A stretch of 64,000 nucleotides of DNA from Flavobacterium tistrianum (GTDB lineage: Bacteria > Bacteroidota > Bacteroidia > Flavobacteriales > Flavobacteriaceae): assembly GCF_003254545.1 (NCBI RefSeq), contig NZ_QJRH01000072.1:186001-250000 (forward strand), read 5' to 3'. The translations under genes were made by a program, and so were the position numbers. Positions 32,965 through 40,908 of the stretch are shown piece by piece (the first letter of the stretch is position 1; every line of letters starts with the position of its first letter). A model generated the notes under the pieces. That model was given only the letters and a program-made list of their open reading frames with translations. It did no database searches and had not been told where the DNA came from.

Positions 32965-33645
32965 CTATTTCTTTTCTATTCTTTCGAAAGCATTTTTAAC
33001 CATTTCTTTCTCTTTCGGAAACCATCCTTGAATTACTAAAGCAAATCCGAAAATCATTAAAACCACGCTAATTCCTTTTTTAATTTTAAGAATATTAGTT
33101 GGAGTCATTTTTGATTTCAACTGTTTGGCTAATAAAATCTTAGCACAGTCAATTAACAAATATGTGATAATTACAGCAGTAAAAAATGTCATCATTCTTG
33201 GAGTCTGCATATCTAATTTTGGTCCAACAGAAATAATAACGGCAAGCCAAAAACCAAGAACACCAATGTTGATAACGTTCAATAAAAAGCCTTTTACAAA
33301 TAGACTGCCGTAGTTTCTTTTTAGAATATCACGATCAATTTCTTCATCGTTTATTTTTTCTTCTTTCTTTAGCTTTACAAACGAAATAATACCATAAGTA
33401 AGCATAATTATTCCTCCAAAAATAAAAAGTGCTGGATCGTCTTTTAAACTAGAAATCAATCTATAACTTCCAAGATAAGCAATAGCTATAAAGAAAATAT
33501 CTCCTAAAACTACGCCAAAATCAAAAACAATTGCAGCTCTGAATCCTTTTGTAATGCTGGTTTCTAATAAAACAAAAAATACAGGACCTACCATAAAACT
33601 AAGAACAAGTCCCCAGGGAAGTCCCGCTAGAATATCGTTAATCAT
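32965..33645 (-). CDS. LysE family exporter
   Basis: 226 residues from the ATG at 33645. About six membrane segments (for example MVGPVFFVLLETSITKGF, VFDFGVVLGDIFFIAIAYLGS, LFIFGGIIMLTYGIISF, LLNVINIGVLGFWLAVI, FFTAVIITYLLIDCAKI, VVLMIFGFALVIQGWF) and the conserved N-terminal GPVFFVL pattern identify the LysE/RhtB exporter superfamily. These inner-membrane proteins export amino acids or similar metabolites; the substrate is not given. It is preceded by the GIN-domain gene, with 13 bp between, so the two are probably one transcript. Confidence 0.85.
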   Translation of the reverse strand: MINDILAGLPWGLVLSFMVGPVFFVLLETSITKGFRAAIVFDFGVVLGDIFFIAIAYLGSYRLISSLKDDPALFIFGGIIMLTYGIISFVKLKKEEKINDEEIDRDILKRNYGSLFVKGFLLNVINIGVLGFWLAVIISVGPKLDMQTPRMMTFFTAVIITYLLIDCAKILLAKQLKSKMTPTNILKIKKGISVVLMIFGFALVIQGWFPKEKEMVKNAFERIEKK

Positions 33646-33658
33646 CAATTACTACTTG

Positions 33659-34327
33659 TTATTTTACTTCTTCTATTTTACCACCAAAAACAGTTTTCTG
33701 GTTTATTTGCTTTGGTTTTCCATAAATGTAAATAGAGCCTCCTGCGCTCACTTTTGCATCGACAAGGGTTGAAGCATTAACATCTGCTTTTCCTCCCGCA
33801 GAAACGCTTACAGTTGTCTGAGATGTGCTAAGTTTACTTGCTAGTAAATAACCTCCAGCTCCTAAACTTGCATCTTGATTAGCAGCCTTTCCAGTTAATG
33901 TAATTTTACCTCCAGAAACTGAGCTTACTTTTAGCTTATCAACATCCAAATCAACATTTATAAGACCGCCTTCCTGAGCACTCACTTTAAAAGAAGTAGC
34001 TTTGATAGCTTCACTACTCTTTACTTCAGCTCCTTCGTTTACATCAATCAATTCGATGTGTTTATAGTACAAAGTTATATCAAGATCATTTCCAGAAAGA
34101 AGTTTTGGAAAAGGCATTCTTAATTTTAAAATACCATTTTTATTAACAGCTTCAACTTCTGCTTCTCTTGTTCCTTTTATTACAATTTTATTCTCAGATC
34201 CTTGAACCAATTTTACACTTAATTTATCAAATACTTTTACGGTATCAAAATCACCTAACTGTTTGGTAACCTGACCAAAAGATATTTGTACAAATAAAAT
34301 TGCTGCTCCTATAATTAGCTTTTTCAT
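33659..34327 (-). CDS. Head GIN domain protein (DUF2807)
   Basis: 222 residues with a signal peptide (MKKLIIGAAILFVQISFG, then Q). The mature protein is an all-beta, Gly/Ser-rich repeat: VKVFDKLSVKLVQGSENKIVIKG, SVSGGKITLTGKAANQDASLGAGGYLLAS and TTVSVSAGGKADVNASTLVDAKVSAGGSIYIYG. This is the pattern of the putative auto-transporter-adhesin head GIN domain (DUF2807) found across Bacteroidota. It is probably a periplasmic or cell-surface beta-solenoid of unknown function. The gene is immediately upstream of the LysE-type gene and starts 22 bp beyond the rnr stop. Confidence 0.85.
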   Translation of the reverse strand: MKKLIIGAAILFVQISFGQVTKQLGDFDTVKVFDKLSVKLVQGSENKIVIKGTREAEVEAVNKNGILKLRMPFPKLLSGNDLDITLYYKHIELIDVNEGAEVKSSEAIKATSFKVSAQEGGLINVDLDVDKLKVSSVSGGKITLTGKAANQDASLGAGGYLLASKLSTSQTTVSVSAGGKADVNASTLVDAKVSAGGSIYIYGKPKQINQKTVFGGKIEEVK

Positions 34328-34349
34328 ACTTTTATTTTTAAATTAATAT

Positions 34350-36533
34350 TTATTCTGCACGTCTTAAAAAATGAAAATCCAGTTGTTTTTTCACTAAGTC
34401 GGCATTTTTTACTTTCACATAAATTTCGTCTCCTAATTGCAGTAAACGGTTTGAAGTTGCTCCAACCAATGCATATTGCCTTTCGTCAAAAGTATAGTAA
34501 TCTTCTTTTATTTCTCTGATTCTTACCATTCCTTCGCATTTGTTAGAAACGATTTCAACATAAATTCCCCATTCGGTCACACCAGAAATAACTCCAAGGA
34601 ATTCTTCATCCTGATGATCCTGCATGTATTTAACCTGCATGTATTTGATACTGTCACGCTCAGCATTTGTTGCTAAGTTTTCCATGTTTGAACAGTGCAG
34701 ACATTTTGTTTCGTAAGTCTCTTCATCTACAGAAGCTCCTCCATCTAGATAATATTGCAGCAAACGATGTACCATTACGTCTGGATAACGACGAATTGGC
34801 GATGTAAAATGGCTGTAATAATCAAAAGCTAAACCATAATGACCAATATTATCTGTAGAATATTTGGCTTTACTCATACTTCTAATAGCAAGAGTATCAA
34901 TAAGATTTTGTTCTTTCTTACCGTTTACTTCTTCCATTAAAGCATTTATTGATTTTGCTATATCGCCTTTTGTTCTAAAATCAATTTTATAACCAAACTT
35001 AGCAATAACAGTTTGCATTGCAATCAGTTTATCTTCATTTGGTTCATCGTGAATACGGTAAACAAAGGTTTTCTTTTGTTTTCCAATATATTCAGCCACT
35101 TTTCTATTAGCCAAAAGCATAAATTCTTCAATCAAATGATTCGCATCTTTTGATATTTTAAAATATACTCCTTCTGGTTCTCCTTCTTCGTTAAGATTAA
35201 ATTTCACTTCCACTTTATCAAAAGAAATAGCGCCTTGCTGCATTCTTTTCTTTCTTAAAATCTTAGCTAATTCATCTAATTTCAAAGTAGCTTCAACAAT
35301 TTCATCTGAAACAACGTAAGATTCTCCAGTAATAGAAATATCAACTGGAATCGCATTATTTCCTTTTGTCTCAATAATATGCTGAGCTTCTTCGTAAGCA
35401 AAACGCTGATCTGAATAAATTACTGTTCTTCCAAACCATTGGTTGATAACCTGAGCTGTTGGAGAAACTTCAAATATTGCAGAGAATGTGTATTTCTCCT
35501 CATTTGGACGAAGTGAACAAGCAAAGTTAGACAATACTTCCGGAAGCATTGGCACTACTCTATCTACCAAATAAACCGAAGTGGCTCTCTGATAAGCTTC
35601 ATCATCAAGGATTGTTCCTTCTTCCAAGTAATACGAAACGTCTGCAATATGAATTCCGATTTCGAAGTTTCCGTTTTCTAACTTTTTGAAAGACAAGGCA
35701 TCATCAAAATCTTTTGCATCTTTTGGATCTATCGTAAATGTGAGCGTATCACGCATATCGCGACGTTTTGCAATCTCAGATTCCTGAATCGAAGTATCCA
35801 GTTTTTGTGCAAATACCTCTACTTCAACAGGAAAATCTGCTGGCAAACCGTATTCAGCCAAAATAGCATGAATTTCAGTATTATGTTCTCCAGGTTTTCC
35901 TAAAACTCGAATTACAGATCCAAACGGACTATCTGCTCTTTTTGGCCAGTCTTCAATCTTAACCAACACAACATCACCGTTTTCAGCTTCACCAATTTTA
36001 TCTTTAGGGATAAAAATATCGGTATACATTTTAGGATTTGCAGTAGAAACAAAAGCAAAATTTGGCTGCATATCTATTACACCTACAAACTCTGTTTTAT
36101 CTCTTTCTATAACTTCAATTACTTCACCTTCAGGTCTTTTTCCTTTTCTTCTGTTATAAACGTAAACTTTTACTTTGTCTTTGTCTAAAGCACGATTCAA
36201 ATTATTGGTCGGAATAAAAACATCTTCTTCAAACTCGTCACAAATAAAATATGCCGTTTTTCTGCTCGTCATATCAATTGTTCCTTCGTAGTAATCCTGG
36301 CTAATGGCTTTTACTAAGTATTTTCCAGGTTCTGCTTCTATAATTTTCTTCTGAGCTGCGAGAATCTTTAGATCTTTTATAATCTGATTTCTGCTTTTTG
36401 TATCATCAAGTTCTAGCTTTGCTCCTATCTGTTTGTAATTGAATGGCTTATTAGCATTTTGCGATAAAATCTTTAGGATCTTCCCAGAGAAATCTTTCTC
36501 TTTTTTTATCGGCTTTCTAATTTTCTTACTCAT
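34350..36533 (-). CDS. rnr: Ribonuclease R
   Basis: 727 residues. 3'-to-5' exoribonuclease that degrades structured RNA. Domains in order: N-terminal winged-helix region (FSGKILKILSQNANKPFNYKQIG), cold-shock domains, the RNB catalytic domain with DPKDAKDFDDALSF around residues 265-280 (the metal-binding Asp cluster), VDRVVPMLPEVLSNFACSLRP and HFTSPIRRYPDVMVHRLL, and a C-terminal S1 domain (FLGVISGVTEWGIYVEIVSNKCEGMV). It is typical in size and intact. It ends 22 bp before the GIN-domain gene. Confidence 0.95.
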   Translation of the reverse strand: MSKKIRKPIKKEKDFSGKILKILSQNANKPFNYKQIGAKLELDDTKSRNQIIKDLKILAAQKKIIEAEPGKYLVKAISQDYYEGTIDMTSRKTAYFICDEFEEDVFIPTNNLNRALDKDKVKVYVYNRRKGKRPEGEVIEVIERDKTEFVGVIDMQPNFAFVSTANPKMYTDIFIPKDKIGEAENGDVVLVKIEDWPKRADSPFGSVIRVLGKPGEHNTEIHAILAEYGLPADFPVEVEVFAQKLDTSIQESEIAKRRDMRDTLTFTIDPKDAKDFDDALSFKKLENGNFEIGIHIADVSYYLEEGTILDDEAYQRATSVYLVDRVVPMLPEVLSNFACSLRPNEEKYTFSAIFEVSPTAQVINQWFGRTVIYSDQRFAYEEAQHIIETKGNNAIPVDISITGESYVVSDEIVEATLKLDELAKILRKKRMQQGAISFDKVEVKFNLNEEGEPEGVYFKISKDANHLIEEFMLLANRKVAEYIGKQKKTFVYRIHDEPNEDKLIAMQTVIAKFGYKIDFRTKGDIAKSINALMEEVNGKKEQNLIDTLAIRSMSKAKYSTDNIGHYGLAFDYYSHFTSPIRRYPDVMVHRLLQYYLDGGASVDEETYETKCLHCSNMENLATNAERDSIKYMQVKYMQDHQDEEFLGVISGVTEWGIYVEIVSNKCEGMVRIREIKEDYYTFDERQYALVGATSNRLLQLGDEIYVKVKNADLVKKQLDFHFLRRAE

Positions 36534-36643
36534 ATATCTTTTCTAATAAGGTTTAAAATTACGAATAAGAAATCAGATTACAGATTTTAACAAATAGAAT
36601 TATTAAAATTATAACTTTTCGTACATTTACAAAAAGACCTAAA

Positions 36644-36877
36644 ATGGAAAGCTTTAAAACGATCGCCGTATTCAATTATCTGCACGAAACCGTAGTTCTC
36701 AAACACTTACTAGAACAAGAAGGAATTCCTTATTTTTTCGAAAATGAAATGACGCTCTCTGTCATGCCATTTTACTCCAACGCACTGGGCGGAATCAAAC
36801 TCAAAGTTCATCCAAACGATTTCGAAGAAGTTCAGCAAATTTTGGACAATCTCAACAATCCTCTCAAAATCGTCTGA
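36644..36877 (+). CDS. DUF2007 family protein
   Basis: 77 residues: FKTIAVFNYLHETVVLKHLLEQEGIPYFFENE and GGIKLKVHPNDFEEVQQILDNL. These give the two-strand, helix, strand layout of the putative signal-transducing DUF2007 domain, which adopts a ferredoxin-like fold related to the regulatory PII-like proteins. Small, cytoplasmic and stand-alone, divergent from rnr. Its biochemical role is not established. Confidence 0.8.
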   Translation: MESFKTIAVFNYLHETVVLKHLLEQEGIPYFFENEMTLSVMPFYSNALGGIKLKVHPNDFEEVQQILDNLNNPLKIV

Positions 36878-37545
36878 AACAAAAATTCAAAAATCAATTC
36901 CAATTTCAAAAATCAATTTCAAATCAGAAGTAAAATTCAATTCAAAAAATAAAATTTTTCAATTTCAACTTTTTTAGTTTTCAACATATATTAAATACAA
37001 CAAAAAAGATTTTTAAAAATTTAAAAAAATTTGGTTGTTATTATAGCTTGTTAATATGTCGAATAATTTTTTTTTTGAAGCCATTGAAATCTCGTTTTAC
37101 TTATTTATTCTGAGTTATCAACATAGTTATTTTTGGTTAAATGATTAATTTATAAGACTTTTTGTATTTTAATTAACAACGGTTGACAACCAAAATTGAA
37201 TTGATTTTGTAGATAAGTTGATATGTTGATTTCTGTTGAAAATGGTATTTTTGATATTGATAACTTTTCCAAAAATTCACGAAACTTTTCTTGCATATTT
37301 AATTTCACTTTTGGATTATGAAATTTTTGTAAACAACCAAAAAAAACTTCTAATTTTCTTTTCGAACTTATTAACATTTTCTGTTAACTTAAAGTTAATT
37401 GAATATCAAGCAATTACAAACCGCTATTAACACCTCAAAATTTTAACAAATATTATGTTTATTCTTCATTGATTGTGAGATAGTTATATACTTATTAAAA
37501 TTGTTAATAACCTATAAGATTTTGACAGTAAGATAGTTGAGATTA

Positions 37546-37630
37546 GCCACGAATTCACGAATTTTTCAAATACTTTGACGAAGTAAAGTTATAGAATTTT
37601 AAGATTGTTGATTATTCGTGAATTCGTGGC
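37546..37630. repeat. Inverted repeat with 17-bp perfect arms
   Basis: GCCACGAATTCACGAAT (37546-37562) pairs exactly with ATTCGTGAATTCGTGGC (37614-37630), loop 51 bp. It is similar in form to the elements at 4671 and 7843. Confidence 0.8.
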
Positions 37631-37681
37631 TGAAATCTATATTTTCCTTTCTAAAAAAGATTTACTTCCGTATTCTTTAAT

Positions 37682-37689
37682 TAAATTTG
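37682..37689 (+). promoter_or_regulatory. -7 element of the rpiB promoter
   Basis: TAAATTTG fits TAnnTTTG, 28 bp before the rpiB ATG at 37718; no clear -33 element. Confidence 0.5.
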
Positions 37690-37717
37690 CATAACACAAC
37701 TTAATAGTAATAGAAAA

Positions 37718-38149
37718 ATGAAAATTTCGATAGGAAACGATCACGCAGGTCCAGAATATAAAAAAGCAATTGTTGAAATGCTGAAAGCTAGAGGATATGA
37801 AGTAACTAATTACGGTACAGATACTGATGCTTCTGTAGATTATCCAGATTTCGGGCATCCCGTTGCGAATGATGTATCTGAAGGAAAAGCTGATTTTGGA
37901 ATTGTAATCTGCGGAAGCGGAAATGGAATAGCAATGACTGTTAATAAACACCCGAAAGTGAGAGCTGGCTTATGCTGGACTAAAGAAATCGCTTATTTAA
38001 CACGTTTACACAATGATGCCAATATTGTGAGTATTCCAGCGAGATTTACATCTATTCATCAAGCTGTTGAAATTGTTGAAACTTTCTTGGATACAGCTTT
38101 TGAAGGCGGAAGACACCAAAATAGAGTGAATAAAATTGCTTGCGCATAA
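37718..38149 (+). CDS. rpiB: Ribose-5-phosphate isomerase B
   Basis: 143 residues, usual size for RpiB. It interconverts ribose-5-phosphate and ribulose-5-phosphate in the pentose phosphate pathway. The start MKISIGNDHAGPEYKKAIVE, the phosphate-binding DFGIVICGSGNGIAMTVNKHP (with the catalytic Cys at ICGSG), and the closing HNDANIVSIPARF are strong family signatures. Stand-alone gene with a hairpin terminator after it. Confidence 0.93.
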   Translation: MKISIGNDHAGPEYKKAIVEMLKARGYEVTNYGTDTDASVDYPDFGHPVANDVSEGKADFGIVICGSGNGIAMTVNKHPKVRAGLCWTKEIAYLTRLHNDANIVSIPARFTSIHQAVEIVETFLDTAFEGGRHQNRVNKIACA

Positions 38150-38167
38150 AAAGTCAAAAAAAAATTC

Positions 38168-38225
38168 GGTGCTTCGCACCTATTAATTAACACACCGGGC
38201 CGATTTTTAATTTGCTCGGTTTTTT
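38168..38225 (+). terminator. rpiB terminator region
   Basis: A small hairpin GGTGC-TTC-GCACC (38168-38180) is followed by ACCGGGC (38194-38200) pairing with GCTCGGT (38214-38220, one wobble) and then TTTTT. Confidence 0.7.
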
Positions 38226-38289
38226 ATTTTAAGTATTTATTATTCAGTGTTTTAAAATGTATTTTTTGAGTTATCAACAATGTTAATAT

Positions 38290-38559
38290 CTACTTTTTAT
38301 AGTTTAAATAAGCAATTATAAGTGCTAATTGAATTCCTAAAATCACAACGAACTTTACAATAAAAGAAGTTTTACTCGTTTTATGTCTAAATAATAACAT
38401 CGCTGTTAATAACCCTGGTGAGCCACCCGTTAAAGCCATGATAAACAAGGTTTTTTCAGGAATTCGTCGGTTATTTTTTCTAGCTTGGTATTTGTCATAT
38501 CCCGCGAAAATAAAAACGAGAATGTTTATAAATAAAAAATATAGTAATAAAACTTCCAT
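38290..38559 (-). CDS. DUF1294 family membrane protein
   Basis: 89 residues. N-terminal membrane helix, then AGYDKYQARKNNRRIPEKTLFIMALTGGSPG, which is the DUF1294 signature (D-K-x2-A-x6-R-I-PE-x-TL and GGS-PG), then a second and third membrane segment (LLTAMLLF and VVILGIQLALIIAY). An inner-membrane family of unknown function. It is convergent with rpiB and divergent from the tex gene. Confidence 0.85.
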   Translation of the reverse strand: MEVLLLYFLFINILVFIFAGYDKYQARKNNRRIPEKTLFIMALTGGSPGLLTAMLLFRHKTSKTSFIVKFVVILGIQLALIIAYLNYKK

Positions 38560-38676
38560 TGTCTTAAAATTAAAAACAAAGATATTATTTTAGCCGAATG
38601 ATTTACTATTTTGCAGAAACGCTTTAACAAGTAAATTATATCATTTTTAAGTAAGAAAATCATTTCATTAAAAAGT

Positions 38677-40800
38677 ATGACTAATATTCAATTCATTGCC
38701 AAGTCTGTTCAGGCGCCAGCAGCAAGTATTCAAAACACAGTTAAATTATTAGAAGAAGATTGTACGATTCCGTTTATTTCGCGATACCGAAAAGACGCAA
38801 CCGGAAACCTTGATGAAACTGTAATTGAACAGATTGCAAAACTGCAGAAAGAATACGATACACTTATAAAACGTAAAGAAGCGGTTTTAAAATCGATCGA
38901 AGAGCAGAAAGCGCTTACGCCAGATTTGAAGAAAAAAATTGAAGACAGTTTTGATTTACAAGAAATAGAAGATTTTTACCTTCCGTATAAAAAGAAGAAA
39001 AAAACAAAAGCCGATGTGGCGCGCGAATTCGGATTAGAGCCTTTGGCAAAATTAATAATGTCTGAAAGCGATGTTGATTTTGATTTCATTTCGACGCAAT
39101 ACATTAATGAAAATGTTATTAACGAAGAAGCTGCCATTCAGGGTGCAAGAGACATTGTTGCCGAATGGATTAACGAAAATATCTATGTTCGTAAACAATT
39201 AAGAAGATTGTTTCAGCGAAAAGCGACGATTGCTACAAAAGTGGTTAAAAAGAAAGCAGAGGAAGAAGGTGCGCAAAAGTTCAACCAGTATTTTGATTGG
39301 GAAGAATCTTTGACAAAAGCGCCAGCGCACCGTTTATTAGCAATGCTTCGTGCAGAAAATGAAGGTTTTATAAAAATGAAAATTGATGTTGATATCGACG
39401 ATGCCTACGATGTTATAGACGAAATTATCATCAAAAAACAAAACAATTCAACATCACATTTGCAGCTGGCAATTGAAGATAGTTATAAACGTCTATTGAA
39501 TCCAGCAATTGGAAATGAAACTTTGCAAGAAGCAAAAGCAAAAGCTGATGCTAATTCTATTCAGGTTTTTGCTAACAATTTAGGTCAGTTGTTATTGGCT
39601 CCTCCATTAGGCGAAAAACGTATTTTGGCAATCGATCCAGGATTTAGAAGCGGTTGTAAAGTAGTTTGTTTAGACGAAAAAGGTGATTTATTATACAACG
39701 AAACCATTTATCCGCATGCGCCTCAAAATGAGGAAACAATGGCGATCAAGAAAATCCGTTCGATGGTAAACGCGTATCAAATTGATGCTATTTCTATTGG
39801 AAATGGAACAGCTTCGCGCGAAACCGAATTTTTCATCAAAAAAATTGCGTTCGACAAACCAGTTCAGGTTTTTGTGGTTTCTGAGGCAGGAGCTTCAGTT
39901 TATTCGGCTTCAAAAATTGCGAGAGAAGAATTTCCAGATTATGATGTAACCGTTCGTGGTTCGGTTTCTATTGGAAGACGACTTTCAGATCCTTTAGCCG
40001 AATTGGTAAAAATCGATCCGAAAGCCATTGGAGTAGGGCAGTATCAGCACGATGTTGACCAGACGAAACTTAAAGAAGAATTGGATAGCACGGTAATTCG
40101 CTGCGTAAACTCGGTTGGAATCAATATTAACACTGCTAGTAAACATTTACTAAGTTATGTGAGTGGAATCGGGGAGAAGCTGGCTGAAAACATCGTTCAA
40201 TACCGTTCTGAAAACGGACCTTTTGAAGATAGAAAACAGCTGAAAAAAGTGCCTCGTTTAGGAGACAAAGCGTATCAGCAAGGGGCAGCGTTTATTAGAA
40301 TTACAAATGCTAAAAATCCGTTGGATAATTCGGCGGTGCATCCAGAAGCTTATCCGGTTGTTGAAAAGATGGCGAAGGATTTGAATATTTCTCTAAACGA
40401 ATTAATTGCAAATAAAGAAAAAACAGCGCTTATTAAGCCAGAAAAGTATGTAACACCAGAAATTGGTTTATTGACGCTGAAAGACATCATAAAAGAGCTT
40501 GAAAAGCCTGGTTTGGATCCAAGAAAGTCTGCTAAGGTTTTTGAATTTGATGCGAATGTAAAATCAATCAAAGATTTGAAAACAGGAATGATATTGCCAG
40601 GAATTGTTAATAACATTACCAACTTTGGCTGTTTTGTTGACATCGGGATCAAAGAAAGTGGTTTAGTGCATATTTCGCAGTTAAAATCGGGCTATGTAAG
40701 CGATGTAAACGAAGTTGTGAAACTGCATCAGCATGTAGATGTGAAAGTGACTGAGGTTGATGAGGATAGAAAGAGAATTCAGTTGACGATGATTTTATAA
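38677..40800 (+). CDS. tex: Tex family RNA-binding protein
   Basis: 707 residues. It begins with the Tex N-terminal domain (TIPFISRYRKDATGNLDETVIEQI). It continues with the YqgF/RNase H-like core (RILAIDPGFRSGCKVVCLD), the helix-hairpin-helix region (VGININTASKHLLSYVSGIGEKLAENIVQYR) and a C-terminal S1 domain (LPGIVNNITNFGCFVDIGIKESGLVHISQL). Tex is a transcription-accessory protein that binds nucleic acid. Size and domain order are normal. It lies alone, and a perfect convergent terminator follows. Confidence 0.95.
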   Translation: MTNIQFIAKSVQAPAASIQNTVKLLEEDCTIPFISRYRKDATGNLDETVIEQIAKLQKEYDTLIKRKEAVLKSIEEQKALTPDLKKKIEDSFDLQEIEDFYLPYKKKKKTKADVAREFGLEPLAKLIMSESDVDFDFISTQYINENVINEEAAIQGARDIVAEWINENIYVRKQLRRLFQRKATIATKVVKKKAEEEGAQKFNQYFDWEESLTKAPAHRLLAMLRAENEGFIKMKIDVDIDDAYDVIDEIIIKKQNNSTSHLQLAIEDSYKRLLNPAIGNETLQEAKAKADANSIQVFANNLGQLLLAPPLGEKRILAIDPGFRSGCKVVCLDEKGDLLYNETIYPHAPQNEETMAIKKIRSMVNAYQIDAISIGNGTASRETEFFIKKIAFDKPVQVFVVSEAGASVYSASKIAREEFPDYDVTVRGSVSIGRRLSDPLAELVKIDPKAIGVGQYQHDVDQTKLKEELDSTVIRCVNSVGININTASKHLLSYVSGIGEKLAENIVQYRSENGPFEDRKQLKKVPRLGDKAYQQGAAFIRITNAKNPLDNSAVHPEAYPVVEKMAKDLNISLNELIANKEKTALIKPEKYVTPEIGLLTLKDIIKELEKPGLDPRKSAKVFEFDANVKSIKDLKTGMILPGIVNNITNFGCFVDIGIKESGLVHISQLKSGYVSDVNEVVKLHQHVDVKVTEVDEDRKRIQLTMIL

Positions 40801-40854
40801 AAAATTCCAATTTTCTAAATTCCAAATTCCAAAATGGTTGGAATCTTTAAATAA

Positions 40855-40890
40855 AAAAATCCCAAATTACGAATGTAATTTGGGATTTTT
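40855..40890. terminator. Convergent bidirectional terminator
   Basis: AAAAATCCCAAATTAC (40855-40870) pairs perfectly with GTAATTTGGGATTTTT (40875-40890). It serves tex from the left and the delta-60 gene from the right. Confidence 0.93.
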
Positions 40891-40908
40891 AGTTTATAAA
40901 TCAAATAA

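Larger units (their letters stand above)
36878..37717. other. Gene-free AT-rich region, candidate origin-like
   Basis: 840 bp without a credible gene. Its right end holds the inverted repeat at 37546-37630 and the rpiB promoter. Between 37020 and 37510 are several DnaA-box-like nonamers: TTATCAACA (37115-37123), TTATTAACA (37368-37376), TGTTAATAA (37502-37510) and related TGTTAA/TGTTGA words. Another TTATCAACA lies at 38271. They differ from TTATCCACA by one or two bases, so the case is weak. Confidence 0.3.

Noticed and set aside
36878..37000. Short repeats of the CAAAAATCAATTTC kind after the DUF2007 gene
   Set aside because: Too short and too variable to separate from AT-rich background.
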